Shown piece by piece: positions 31,612 through 43,992 of a stretch of DNA of 64,000 nucleotides. The notes beneath the pieces were generated by a model that searched no databases, had not been told where the DNA came from, and was given only the letters and a program-made list of their open reading frames with translations. Source of the stretch: Bolinopsis microptera (Eukaryota; Ctenophora; Tentaculata; Lobata; Bolinopsidae); assembly GCF_026151205.1 (NCBI RefSeq), contig NC_087083.1:11158944-11222943 (forward strand), written 5' to 3'. Position numbers and translations under genes: made by a program. Positions within the stretch are counted from its first letter, which is position 1. Each line of letters begins with the position of its first letter.

Positions 31612-32395
31612 AATGGCTAACCCCCCCTCCCCCCTAACAATGGCTAACCCCCATCCCCCCTAACAATGGCTAACCCCCCCTCCCCCCTAACAATGGCTAA
31701 CCCCCTCCCCCCAACAATGGCTAACCCCCTCTCCCCCTAACAATGGCTAACCCCCCTCCCCCCTAACAATGGCTAACCCCCTCCCCCCTAACAATGGCTA
31801 ACCCCCCCCCCTAACAATGGCTAACCCCCTCCCCCCTAACAATGGCTAACCCCCTCCCCCCCCCAACAATGGCTAACCCCCCCCCCCCCCCTAACAATGG
31901 CTATCCCCCCTAACAATGGCTAACCCCCTCCCCCCTAACAATGGTTAACCCCCCTCCCCCCTAACAATGGCTAACCCCCTCCCCCCAACAATGGCTAACC
32001 CCCTCTCCCCCTAACAATGGCTAACCCCCCTCCCCCTAACAATGGCTACCCCCTCCCCCTAACAATGGCTACCCCCTCCCCCCTAACAATGGCTAACCCC
32101 CCTCCCCCCTAACAATGGCTAACCCCCCTCCCCCCCATAACAATGGCTAACCCCCTCCCCCTAACAATGGCTAACCCCCCTCCCCCTAACAATGGCTAAC
32201 CCCCCTCCCCCTAACAATGGCTAACCCCCCCCCCCCTAATAATGACTAACCCCCCCCCCCCCTAACAATGGCTAACCCCCTCCCCCCTAACAATGGCTAA
32301 CCCCCTCCCCCATAACAATGGCTAACCCCCTCCCCCCTAACAATGGCTAACCCTCCCCTAACAATGGCTAACCCCCCACCCCCCCCCCCCCCCCT
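31612..32395. repeat. C-rich minisatellite (CTAACAATGGCTAACCCCC)
   Basis: About 32 units of 22-28 bp: a constant AACAATGGCTAAC core and a C tract of variable length with one or two T. Length variation lies almost wholly in the C runs. It ends in a poly(C) tract near 32375-32394. Confidence 0.96.
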
Positions 32396-32972
32396 AAAAG
32401 AAAGGAGCATACTATCAGTTGCCTGACCGACACGACACACGTTTTGAGCCAAAACGAGCATTACCCCTCAATCTCAAGAAACCATGGCAAGTCTATATAT
32501 GTGGCTCCAACTTGTTTATATAACCCACAAAATTAATTTAACGTTGCCCACATTCCACAAGCATATGGTTTCGCGTCACAAGCCTACTAATGCCTAAAAA
32601 CCAAAGCTAATTAGCTTCGGTTATACTTATTGATAACTGGAAATTTTGGACCTTCGGCATAAAATAGTTATTTAAATGTTAACGGTGAATTTGATAATGA
32701 ATCTTAATTTATCTTCATCAGTTTATTTGATTCAATAAAACAAGCGGTAACATGGCCGGGACTCTGCAAGTACAGTAAGGTCTTCGAAGTCTCTAATTGC
32801 TTAATTGGCCACATAACCATATCGTAATAAAGCCACGATTTACCACGCTGGAAGTTAGGAATCTTTAGATATCATCTTGAAGTTTAATTGATCCACCATT
32901 TCGTTAGAGTGAAGCTCATTAGAACTGTAAAACACTTAGATGCAGCGTATCTACAAAATAATGTTTACTCAC
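32396..32972. other. Intron-like DNA
   Basis: No structure or exon is recognised. Confidence 0.4.
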
Positions 32973-33037
32973 TTTTGTTTCTGTTCCATAGCATTTCGAT
33001 GCTTGGCGATATCCTTGGCAACTCTGGCGGCGTGCAT
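32973..33037 (-). CDS. 65-nt exon of the split gene (MHAARVAKDIAK...)
   Basis: The acceptor is ATAAGATACCAAG and the donor is CAAAA-GTGAGT. It reads MHAARVAKDIAKHRNAMEQK, then QK. The start is paralogous to the exon at 28051-28163 and, like it, runs from phase 0 to phase 2. The two therefore cannot be spliced to each other without an intervening exon, but either could be joined to 27653-27701. This fits alternative or mutually exclusive exons. The acceptor is weaker than the others; a start eight bases upstream (after ATAAG) is an alternative in a different phase. Confidence 0.5.
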
Positions 33038-34857
33038 CTTGGTATCTTATGTCCAGCTAGTCTTGTTATAGCTACAGAAAATAAATACGTGTTAATGTCT
33101 TTCTAAAATGATTGGTTGCATTATGCGTTTCTATAAATATCACAATATAGGGATTAAATATTTCATTGCACCAAGCGTTACAATTAAAAACAAGAAAAAC
33201 GGAATGGAGAAGTTTTTTTCTTTTTTTCTAAAAAGGAAATATGTCGGTTTCTTCATTTCCGCCGTTATTTTTAACAGTTATACTTATAATGATGACCAAA
33301 AACTATTACATTATGTGTTAAGACATAAATTTAATAATGATTTGACAGTCGACAGTTAACGTACAATTTCTTTTGCCGATAAATAATCATTTTATGAACA
33401 TCTCAATATATTACTTCATTGAACATTGGACACATTATTATATGTAATGTATTTATTTTTCTGCTTCTTTCTGTAGAACTTATGGTGTAGTAATGTATTT
33501 AATTATATGTTATATTTGTATTAAAAACTTTTCAAATTCAAGTACAGCAATAAATGAATATAAAATAGAATCGTTCAAAATATCGCCCCCATCTGTAAAA
33601 TAAGATGTAAACACATAGTGAACTATGTCCGCAATTACTTGGACCCAATACATCGAATTAATCTAGCTAATAATCCAAAGTTTATGAAAAAATATTTAAT
33701 AACAAACAAATCCATGGTGAATAACTGTGGAAATATAGCTAAAATTAGTATTTCAATGCGTCAAATTTCAGATACATTAGATAAAGTCTGATATGGTTAT
33801 TAATGACTAATGTGAAATGTGAATGCAGTGAGAAAGTGTGTGCGGGAAGTGTGATATGATGTTGGAAGTATAGAAAGGTAGATATAAACAAAATACGGGG
33901 ACCAAAGAGATTAGGCTATATGTAATGATATATGTAATGTTATATGTAATTATAATTATATATATTATGTTATGTATTTAATTGTTACAGAAAATTAAAA
34001 ATACGTTTTCAGACTGAAGCGTCCCGTTAAGAATAGTATTTTTCACAATTGTTTGTAAAAATGTTCATTAAAGTGCAATATTTCAAAAGATTGTGCTACT
34101 GATATAAACGTATAAAGATATAATTGTATTTAAAAATGTATGTTGAAAGGAAACCAATTTTCAATACTGCAGCTTCAGCCAACAATGAATCGTTATACTC
34201 CTTTCATTTCCTTACAAAGTTACAATATGGTCTTGGTTTGGTCACCAAATTGGTGATTCATGATATTAATTTAATAATATTCATAATATTAATTTAATAT
34301 TGATAAAAAAGCAATCTGGAGATTTTGTAGAGTAGGGATTTTTCAGCTCCTTATATGGGCATCACGTGTAGTTCAGGTTATTGTATTTTTCAATAATCCA
34401 TCGTTTCTTTTCATAACATAGTGTCATCTGTATTCTGTGTAACGGATCACGTTGTCCATTCCGCAAATAACTTAATAATACAAAGGAAAACATGTGCTCC
34501 TTTATAATATTACAACACTATCCTACATTAACCTCCATAATGAGGTTTTAGGGTTGAAAATTCTTCCAAATCAGCAAAGAGCTTGTAATATCTTACTCCT
34601 TATAATGCAGATTAAAGTCGCTCTTTATGTGTGTCCATGTGCTCCTTTATAATATTACTTTATGTGTGTATGTATTTATCCGCATATACTTGACGTGAAT
34701 CTAATGTATGCATTAATAATAATCCGTAGGACGGGCATACCGCTAGTCTATTTAACTGTTTTATCTTTTATAACCACTTTCAGCTCTAAATTGAAAGTGT
34801 TACACAAAAAAACTGTCGCCATTTACAACTCTTACACCAATTGATTTAGCGATCAGT
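33038..34857. other. AT-rich DNA, no gene recognised
   Basis: Very AT-rich; two plus-strand frames of 72 and 83 codons (32888-33106 overlapping an exon antisense, and 33108-33359) show no protein-like features. Local TATGTAATG repeats occur near 33920. Confidence 0.45.
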
Positions 34858-34899
34858 GCTAAACTATTGAGTGGCAGTAGAGTTGTGGAGCACCTTGAT

Positions 34900-35185
34900 T
34901 GAGGAGCACTACCTGGAGGCAGTACTCGGCAGCAGCCAACACTAACGCCTAGTAGTAGCTGCTCCATAACAATAGTACCTGGCTGATACTAGTAACTTAG
35001 TAACCAACAGTAACCAATAGTAACCAATAGTAACCAATAGTAACCAATAGTAACCAAACTCGGCAGCAGCCAGCACTAACGCCTAGTAGTAGCTGCTCCA
35101 TAACAATAGTACCTGGCTGATACTAGCAACTTAGTGACCAATAGTAACCAATAGTAACCAATAGTAACCAATAGTAACCAAACTG
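34900..35185. repeat. Direct duplication with TAACCAATAG repeats
   Basis: A block of about 130 bp (CTCGGCAGCAGCCAACACTA ... TACCTGGCTGATACTAG, ending in four or five TAACCAATAG decamers) occurs at 34925-35055 and again at 35059-35180 with few changes. Confidence 0.9.
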
Positions 35186-35636
35186 CATCCTCTCAACTGT
35201 AGACCTGTCTAGTACGCGGACTTCAGTTACTATCTGTCTTGAGCTGGACAGACAAATTAACTAGCAAAAATGTCAACAAAACGTAAAAAAATAAGCAATG
35301 CTCGGTAAAATATGATGATCGAAACAACCTATCAAATTAATCATGATGCCGACAACAACGATAGAAGCAACAAGAAGATATAAACGTGTTTGTGTTCTCG
35401 TGGATCAATCAGGCAGTGACAAATGAAGCGTCAACTTCACCACCAGATCAGAATAATTTTATAAATGAGAAGTGAGCACAAGCAAATGAGACGAGCGACG
35501 AATATCATGACGATGGTAGTCCGCTGCCGGCCCGTGCCTGGCAAATGAAGAGGAGTTGGTAAACTAGGATCTCCTTCATCACGTGATATCCTGCACAAAA
35601 CGAGAGGAGTGAGGAACATGACGATGGTGCCCGTGT
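35186..35636. other. No gene recognised
   Basis: A diverged pair of about 110 bp (GAGGA/ACGAATATCATGACGATGG near 35497 and GAGGAACATGACGATGG near 35609, each followed by GCCCGTG..TGGCAAATGAAGAGG) leads into the next array. Confidence 0.5.
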
Positions 35637-36118
35637 CTGGCAAATGAAGAGGTGCTTTACGTTCGCTGGTAGAGTGAGGAGAAAGGATGAAGAGGTGCTT
35701 TACATTCGCTGGTAGAGTGAGGAGAAAGGATGAAGAGGTGCTTTACATTCGCTGGTAGAGTGAGGAGAAAGGATGAAGAGGTGCTTTACATTCGCTGGTA
35801 GAGTGAGGAGAAAGGATGAAGAGGTGCTTTACATTGGCTGGTAGAGTGAGGAGAAAGGATGAAGAGGTGCTTTACATTGGCTGGTAGAGTGAGGAGAAAG
35901 GATGAAGAGGTGCTTTACATTGGCTGGTAGAGTGAGGAGAAAGGATGAAGAGGTGCTTTACATTGGCTGGTAGAGTGAGGAGAAAGGATGAAGAGGTGCT
36001 TTACATTGGCTGGTAGAGTGAGGAGAAAGGATGAAGAGGTGCTTTACATTGGCTGGTAGAGTGAGGAGAAAGGATGAAGAGGTGCTTTACATTGGCTGGT
36101 AGAGTGAGGAGAAAGGAA
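35637..36118. repeat. 43-bp satellite, 11 units
   Basis: The unit contains TGAAGAGGTGCTTTACATT and GGCTGGTAGAGTGAGGAGAA. The first unit has GTTCGC, the next three ATTCGC and all later ones ATTGGC, so the variants are ordered along the array. Its edge (GGCAAATGAAGAGG) comes from the preceding unique sequence. Confidence 0.97.
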
Positions 36119-36689
36119 TGTAATTATTATGTCACACCTTATATCTGACAACCGAAGAAGAAAAAAGATAAGATTCCATTTTAAATAACTATAATAAAAT
36201 GATTTTAATAAACACATGATATCCATTACTCGAACAGTGATAACAAGTAGTAAACTAGGATGGGCCTCATCTCCTGCACTTAAAATGGGACTATCAGGCC
36301 ATGTTTGATTCAATACCAAAATGTCTCCACTCTTCCAACTGGAAAGTGGCAAAGGTGGAAGACAGGCACAATCCCACAAACACGGAGATAATGGGGTCTA
36401 TCTAGCAAGTTAATGAGCGTTAATGGGTTAAGACTAAATATAATGACATGAGAGAGAGAGAGTGTAACCCGGCCACATCACCAACCACACGTGGACATCT
36501 CCACCTTCACGTGTGTGTGTGTGTTGCAAACTAATACACAGTGCTAATCCTAATAATCCTAATACATGCAGCCCAACCATCCTGGTAATGATGATGAGAA
36601 AGAAAAAGTATGGTTAGGCGGAAGCGAGGCGAGGATCACATGGTTAACACTAATTGGTGTGGTGGTGTAACAAGTGATGGGATACACAA
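36119..36689. other. No gene recognised
   Basis: Includes a short (GA)n run near 36451 and a (GT)n run near 36512. The 111-codon minus frame at 36044-36379 overlaps the satellite and is not supported. Confidence 0.45.
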
Positions 36690-36698
36690 ACACACACA

Positions 36699-36732
<34 letters not shown>
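36690..36732. repeat. (CA)n microsatellite
   Basis: CACACA run with two CT interruptions. Confidence 0.95.
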
Positions 36733-36736
<4 letters not shown>

Positions 36737-36844
36737 TATACCAGACTCTTAGGGCATATTGCAATTATATTTATACCTGACAGAGATAGTGATAAGCGGG
36801 AGATTATGCTGCTTTGGGTGACAGGGACGTGAGTAAATAATGTC

Positions 36845-37855
36845 CCGAATGTTTCCAAGTTATTTGTTCTAGGCTGCAGTGGCGGGAAGGTTGGGGAATG
36901 TTTCCAAGTTATTTGTTCTGGGCTGCAGCAGCGATTGGGGAATGTTTCCAAGTTATTTGTTCTAGGCTGCAGTGGCGGGAAGGTTGGGGAATGTTTCCAA
37001 GTTATTTGTTCTGGACTGCAGCGGTGATTGGGGAATGTTTCCAAGTTATTTGTTCTGGGCTGCAGCGGTGATTGGGGAATGTTTCCAAGTTTTTTGTTCT
37101 GGGCTGCAGCGGTGATTGGGGAATGTTTCCAAGTTATTTGTTCTAGGCTGCAGTGGCGGGAAGGTTGGGGAATGTTTCCAAGTTATTTGTTCTGGGCTGC
37201 AGCAGCGATTGGGGAATGTTTCCAAGTTATTTGTTCTAGGCTGCAGTGGCGGGAAGGTTGGGGAATGTTTCCAAGTTATTTGTTCTGGACTGCAGCGGTG
37301 ATTGGGGAATGTTTCCAAGTTATTTGTTCTGGGCTGCAGCGGTGATTGGGGAATGTTTCCAAGTTTTTTGTTCTGGGCTGCAGCGGTGATTGGGGAATGT
37401 TTCCAAGTTATTTGTTCTAGGCTGCAGTGGCGGGAAGGTTGGGGAATGTTTCCAAGTTATTTGTTCTGGGCTGCAGCAGCGATTGGGGAATGTTTCCAAG
37501 TTATTTGTTCTAGGCTGCAGTGGCGGGAAGGTTGGGGAATGTTTCCAAGTTATTTGTTCTGGACTGCAGCGGTGATTGGGGAATGTTTCCAAGTTATTTG
37601 TTCTGGGCTGCAGCGGTGATTGGGGAATGTTTCCAAGTTTTTTGTTCTGGGCTGCAGCGGTGATTGGGGAATGTTTCCAAGTTATTTGTTCTGGGCTGCA
37701 GCGGCGGGAAGGTTGGGGAATGTTTCCAAGTTATTTGTTCTGGGCTGTAGCGGCGATTGGGGAATGTTTCCAAGTTATTTGTTCTGGGCTGCAGCGGCGA
37801 TTGGGGAATGTTTCCAAGTTATTTGTTCTGGGCTGCAGCGGCGATTGGGGAAGGA
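36845..37855. repeat. 44-48-bp satellite with an exact 274-bp higher-order repeat
   Basis: The unit contains GGGGAATGTTTCCAAGTTAT and TTGTTCTGGGCTGCAGCGG, followed by either TGATT or CGGGAAGGTT. The same series of six unit variants recurs at 274-bp spacing (starts at 37028, 37302 and 37576), with identical encoded frames in the first two blocks. A partial block precedes at 36845 and the last block diverges after about 90 bp. The overlapping open frames on both strands are artefacts. Confidence 0.97.
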
Positions 37856-38285
37856 CCACTTTTGCTCCTTGTACTCTTAAGTAACTGTTTTCTGAGCTGA
37901 GTAGCTATTGGAAAGCTTTGACCTTTTTAATTTTCAGCTTATACTCTTGAAGAAGGCACAGGATACCTCTTACAGCTTTACAGAGATTCTCCTGAATCAC
38001 TGTCTTACTGAAGATAAGGGCACGGTGCCAGTCCATGCTAGGCAACACTATGGTTTAATTACAAATGTGTTACAGTCATAAAACACGGCACTTATAAAGT
38101 AAATATCACAGAAACATAAGACACTATAATAAGACAGTGTGCGTGGTGCGCAATAAGTACAGTAACCACTATAAAAGTATAAACCACTAACGGGTAACCA
38201 CTAACAGGTAACCACTAACGGGTAACAACATAACAGGTAACCACTACCAATTATAAAAACTTTTAAAGCCACAAATTCTTTATTG
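37856..38285. other. Spacer with short (GGTAACCACTAAC) repeats
   Basis: Around 38165-38245, four imperfect copies of AACGGGTAACCACTAAC occur. Nothing else is recognised. Confidence 0.6.
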
Positions 38286-39526
38286 CTCGTTTTAACAAAA
38301 TTTTCAGAACTTGCAGACTGTATAGAGTAATCCTCATAATTTCATAAATATCTGATAAGGGTTTAATTAGTCTAATCGAAGGCTAATTGAACTAGATGTC
38401 AAGGAGTGACATTCTCGCGTATCAGCCTTTTCTTACTTAAAAAACAGATCACCCTAATAATTACTCATCGCGACGGTTACAGTTACTAACAAAGATGTTC
38501 GACGACTATAACTATGCAAATCGCAAAACTATGCTACAAGCACAGCCAACAATGTTTGGTCTAATAATGAACGATTGAAATGCCACGGCCGTTTGCGTTT
38601 ACATTATACTAATACCCTCCACATGATCGTGAGGGAACTATTTCAGCGAGATAGATAATTCAATAGTCCAGTATTCTTCTTCGTTTAAGATAATGAGCCA
38701 ATTACTTTAACTCTTTAAGTGTATTGTGGGGGTTGTAGTTTAAACGGTTATTTATGACTTATCATCAGCGATTAAGACAATTATATTTAAAGAAATAGTA
38801 TGGTATAAAGCGCGAATGATTTTAGATTAGATAGCTTACCGTGATAATCATGAACCTGTACACATTTTTGGCATATCTTTAGGTTTCGGGACAATTTGAG
38901 CCGGGCTGCTTTTAGTTTTACTAAAGACAAAAGCATGATTGGAAATGCTTTCAATTGTATACATGCATTATTTACACAATATGTATACGCACTATAAGGA
39001 TTATCTAGGACAAGCCTAAATACTTTACCTTGGTAAAATAGAAACTCGGCCTCATTGAGACATTAATAAAAGCAAAGAATATAGAATAGCACATATTCAG
39101 AAAGCATGGTCGTTTGTCGCACAATACGAGGGCAATCATTACAAGCGCCAGATATCTTAAAGTATTTTAACTGACTATATTTATAATAATAGCCATATAT
39201 TATCTCATCTATACTAATATTTGAGTGATGGTATAATGCATTATTGTTGTCTTATCGACTAAAAAAACTTAGTAGCAAATAAACAGCAGTTGCGCGCAAA
39301 CTTTTAGCGGCTCACATTTTTCACCGATCAACAATTTCATGGCGCATGATTTTTATCGACCAAACATGTTTCAGCTATCATATATCGACAAAATTATCAT
39401 ATATCGACAAAATGCATTACTCCGCTTGCATTACTCACTCGCATTTCCCGATTTCTTGGATCGTTTGTCACTAGGAATCTTTCTTCCTCTACAGCTCTAC
39501 AGTCTACTTTAGTGTTACTACTAGCT
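38286..39526. other. Unique flank of the 34-bp satellite, copied in shrunken form at 43 kb
   Basis: No gene is seen. Its whole length is colinear with 43000-43992, for example TTCTTACTTAAAAAAC, ATAGTATGGTA and TAGCTTACCGTGATAA in the same order. A GATAGCTTACCGTG motif would be a splice donor on the minus strand, but no full exon is supported. Confidence 0.7.
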
Positions 39527-42500
39527 ACTACTTAAGGTAGTAACACTAGGTAACACTAACTCTACTTAAGGTAGTAACACTAGGTAACACTAACTCTACT
39601 TAAGGTAGTAACACTAGGTAACACTAACTCTACTTAAGGTAGTAACACTAGGTAACCCTAACTCTACTTAAGGTAGTAACACTAGGTAACACTAACTCTA
39701 CTTAAGGTAGTAACACTAGGTAACACTAACTCTACTTAAGATAGTAACACTATGTAACACTAACTCTACTTAAGATAGTAACACTAGGTAACACTAACTC
39801 TACTTAAGGTAGTAACACTAGGTAACACTAACTCTACTTAAGATAGTAACACTGGGTAACACTAACTCTACTTAAGGTAGTAACACTAGGTAACACTAAC
39901 TCTACTTAAGGTAGTAACACTAGGTAACACTAACTCTACTTAAGATAGTAACACTAGGTAACACTAACTCTACTTAAGATAGTAACACTATGTAACACTT
40001 ACTCTACTTAAGGTAGTAACACTAGGTAACACTAACTCTACTTAAGGTAGTAACACTAGGTAACACTAACTCTACTTAAGGTAGTAACACTAGGTAACAC
40101 TAGCTACTACTTAAGGTAGTAACACTAGGTAACACTAACTCTACTTAAGGTAGTAACACTAGGTAACACTAACTCTACTTAAGGTAGTAACACTAGGTAA
40201 CACTAACTATACTTAAGGTAGTAACACTAGGTAATACTAACTCTACTTAAGGTAGTAACACTAGGTAACACTAACTCTACTTAAGGTAGTAACACTAGGT
40301 AACACTTACTCTACTTAAGGTAGTAACACTAGGTAACACTAACTCTACTTAAGATAGTAACACTAGGTAACACTAACTCTACTTAAGGTAGTAACACTAG
40401 GTAACACTAACTCTACTTAAGGTAGTAACACTAGGTAACACTAACTCTACCTAAGGTAGTAACACTAGGTAACACTAACTCTACTTAAGGTAGTAACACT
40501 AGGTAACACTAGCTACTACTTAAGGTAGTAACACTAGGTAACACTAACTCTACTTAAGGTAGTAACACTAGGTAACCCTAACTCTACTTAAAGTAGTAAC
40601 ACTAGGTAACACTAACTCTACTTAAGATAGTAACACTAGGTAACACTTACTCTACTTAAAGTAGTAACACTAGGTAACACTAACTCTACTTAAGATAGTA
40701 ACACTAGGTAACACTAACTCTACCTAAGGTAGTAACACTAGGTAACACTAACTCTACTTAAAGTAGTAACACTAGGTAACACTAACTCTACTTAAGATAG
40801 TAACACTAGGTAACACTAACTCTACTTAAGGTAGTAACACTAGGTAACACTAACTCTACTTAAGATAGTAACACTAGGTAACACTAACTCTACTTAAGGT
40901 AGTAACACTATGTAACACTAACTCTACTTAAAAGGTAGTAACACTATGTAACACTAACTCTACTTAAGGTAGTAACACTATGTAACACTAACTCTACTTA
41001 AGGTAGTAACACTAGGTAACACTAACTCTACTTAAGATAGTAACACTATGTAACACTAACTCTACTTAAGGTAGTAACACTAGGTAACACTAACTCTACT
41101 TAAGGTAGTAACACTAGGTAACACTAACTCTACTTAAGATAGTAACACTAGGTAACACTAACTCTACTTAAAAGATAGTAACACTAGGTAACACTAACTC
41201 TACTTAAGGTAGTAACACTAGGTAACACTAACTCTACTTAAGGTAGTAACACTAGGTAACACTAACTCTACTTAAGATAGTAACACTAGGTAACACTAAC
41301 TCTACTTAAGATAGTAACACTATGTAACACTAACTCTACTTAAGATAGTAACACTATGTAACACTAACTCTACTTAAGGTAGTAACACTAGGTAACACTA
41401 ACTCTACTTAAGATAGTAACACTAGGTAACACTAACTCTACTTAAAAGGTAGTAACACTATGTAACACTAACTCTACTTAAGGTAGTAACACTATGTAAC
41501 ACTAACTCTACTTAAGGTAGTAACACTAGGTAACACCAACTCTATTTAAGGTAGTAACACTAGGTAACACTAACTCTACTTAAGGTAGTGACACTAGGTA
41601 ACATTAACTCTACTTAAGGTAGTAACACTAGGTAACACTAACTCTACTTAAGATAGTAACACTAGGTAACACTAACTCTATTTAAGGTAGTAACACTAGG
41701 TAACACTAACTTTACTTAAGGTAGTGACACTAGGTAACACTAACTCTACTCAAGGTAGTAACACTAGGTAACACTAGCTCTACTTAAGATAGTAACACTA
41801 GGTAACACTAACTCTACTTAAGGTAGTAACACTAGGTAACACTAGCTCTACTTAAGGTAGTAACACTAGGTAACACTAACTCTACTTAAGGTAGTAACAC
41901 TAGGTAACACTAGCTCTACTTAAGGTAGTAACACTAGGTAACACTAACTCTACTTAAGGTAGTAACACTAGGTAACACTAACTCTACTTAAGGTAGTAAC
42001 ACTAGGTAACACTAACTCTACTTAAGGTAGTAACACTAGGTAACTCTAACTCTACTTAAGGTAGTAACACTAGGTAACTCTAACTCTACTTAAGATAGTA
42101 ACACTAGGTAACACTAACTCTACTTAAGGTAGTAACACTAGGTAACACTAACTCTACCTAAGATAGTAACACTAGGTAACTCTAACTCTACTTAAGATAG
42201 TAACACTAGGTAACACTAACTCTACTTAAGGTAGTAACACTAGGTAACACTAACTCTACTTAAGGTAGTAACACTAGGTAACACTAACTCTACTTAAGGT
42301 AGTAACACTAGGTAACTCTAACTCTACTTAAGATAGTAACACTAGGTAACACTAGCTACTACTTAAGGTAGTAACACTAGGTAACACTAACTCTACCTAA
42401 GATAGTAACACTAGGTAACACTAACTCTACCTAAGGTAGTAACACTAGGTAACACTAACTCTACTTAAGGTAGTAACACTAGGTAACACTAACTCTACTT

Positions 42501-42994
42501 AAGGTAGTAACACTAGGTAACACTAACTCTACTTAAGGTAGTAACACTAGGTAACACTAACTCTACTTAAGGTAGTAACACTAGGTAACACTAACTCTAC
42601 TTAAGGTAGTAACACTAGGTAACACTAACTCTACTTAAGGTAGTAACACTAGGTAACACTAACTCTACTTAAGATAGTAACACTAGGTAACACTAACTCT
42701 ACTTAAGGTAGTGACACTAGGTAACATTAACTCTACTTAAGGTAGTAACACTAGGTAACACTAACTCTACCTAAGGTAGTAACACTAGGTAACACTAACT
42801 CTACTTAAGGTAGTAACACTAGGTAACACTAGCTACTACTTAAGGTAGTAACACTAGGTAACACTAACTCTACTTAAGGTAGTAACACTAGGTAACCCTA
42901 ACTCTACTTAAAGTAGTAACACTAGGTAACACTAACTCTACTTAAGATAGTAACACTAGGTAACACTTACTCTACTTAAAGTAGTAACACTAGG
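39527..42994. repeat. 34-bp satellite, first block, about 100 units
   Basis: The unit contains TAACACTAGGTAACACTAAC and TCTACTTAAGGTAG. Variants (AAGATAG, GCTACTACTTAAGG, CTCTAAC, TATGTAAC) are scattered, and several series of them recur in the same order, for example around 40440-40680 and 42760-42990. The array is open to expansion and assembly collapse. Confidence 0.97.
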
Positions 42995-43992
42995 AATCAT
43001 ATTGCTCTTATTAAAAATAGAACTTCAGACGTATAGAGTAACTCTATAAGTTCATAAACGATAAGGGTTTAATATATCAGGCTAATGACTGAAGTCAAGA
43101 GTACATTTTCAGCGTACACCTTTCTTACTTAAAAAACTAGATCACCCAATAATTACTCTCCAGGTACAGTAACAAAGTGTTAACACTAAACTATAAGATG
43201 AAAAACTATGTAAACACAGACTACTAATGTTTGTCAATATGAAACGATGAACTGCTACGCGTTTAGCGTTTAACATATATAGTACCCTCCACATATCGTA
43301 ACTATTTAGGAGGTAGTAACACAATAGTCCATATATCTCTTCTTAAGGATATGAGCAATACTTTAACTCTTTAAGTATTGGGCGTATTAGTTAAGGTTAA
43401 ATATGCTTATATCACGATTAGACTTAAGTTATAAAATAGTATGGTACATAAGCGCAATGATTAGATTAGTAGCTTACCGTGATAACATGAACTTATACTT
43501 GGCAAGATATTATTTTGACAATTTGACGCGTAGTTTATAACGACAAACTGATTGAAAGTTTCAGATAGTAACATATTTACACATATAACCTACTTAAGGA
43601 TGTAACTAGGAACACTAAATCTATTAGTGTGTAAAATAGAACACTCGCCTACTTGAGATAGTAAAAGAACACTAACTATTAAGATAGTAACATATGTAAC
43701 ATGCTCTATTCAGCATATACACATATGTACAACGCAATACTTAAAGTATTAACACTAGTGTAAAAACCTTATATCTCATCTAAGTATATACTATGGTAAC
43801 ACTGACTTATTAGGGTTTTAGTAAAAACTATGTACACATAAACCTTGCGGCAAGGGTAACATTTGTACACTAACTACATTAGGTGATTAGACAACATTCA
43901 CTATCTTTTAGTAATCACCAACATCTATGTTAGTATATCACTAGCACCCAATTTACTTAGGTCGTTGTCACTAGGAATTACTTCTCTAAGCT
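42995..43992. other. Degenerate blend of unique flank and 34-bp repeat (likely assembly artefact)
   Basis: This 1-kb stretch follows 38286-39526 in order but has lost about a fifth of the bases through scattered small deletions. At several points repeat-derived strings replace the flank: GTGTTAACACTAAAC, GGAGGTAGTAACAC, CCTACTTAAGGATGTAACTAGG. Natural decay rarely inserts pieces of the neighbouring array. A consensus built from misplaced reads would do so. Confidence 0.65.

Larger units (their letters stand above)
15274..33037 (-). other. Split gene of unknown identity (minus strand)
   Basis: Seven short exons on the minus strand have GT/AG borders. In order: 32973-33037 or 28051-28163, then 27653-27701, 27519-27539, 27168-27191, 26400-26420, 19720-19837 and 15274-15312. 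They join without a stop: phase 2 into 27653-27701, phase 0 through the next three joins, and phase 1 into 15274-15312. The product would be rich in Lys, Arg, Glu and Gln with a heptad-like E(K/Q)QR repeat, so a coiled coil is likely. There is a faint likeness to the charged helical region of BAZ2-type chromatin proteins, too weak to assign. The two most 5' exons are interchangeable in phase, as mutually exclusive exons would be. The true 5' and 3' ends are not seen and further exons are likely. Introns hold at least six minisatellites and three transposons. Confidence 0.6.

Noticed and set aside
36700-37884. Several 61-114-codon frames on both strands
   Set aside because: They arise from the 44-48-bp satellite and duplicate exactly with its 274-bp blocks.
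38838-38868. 16-nt microexon between GTGTACAG and CACG-GTAAGC on the minus strand
   Set aside because: Too short and without a partner exon; one of many chance AG...GT pairs.
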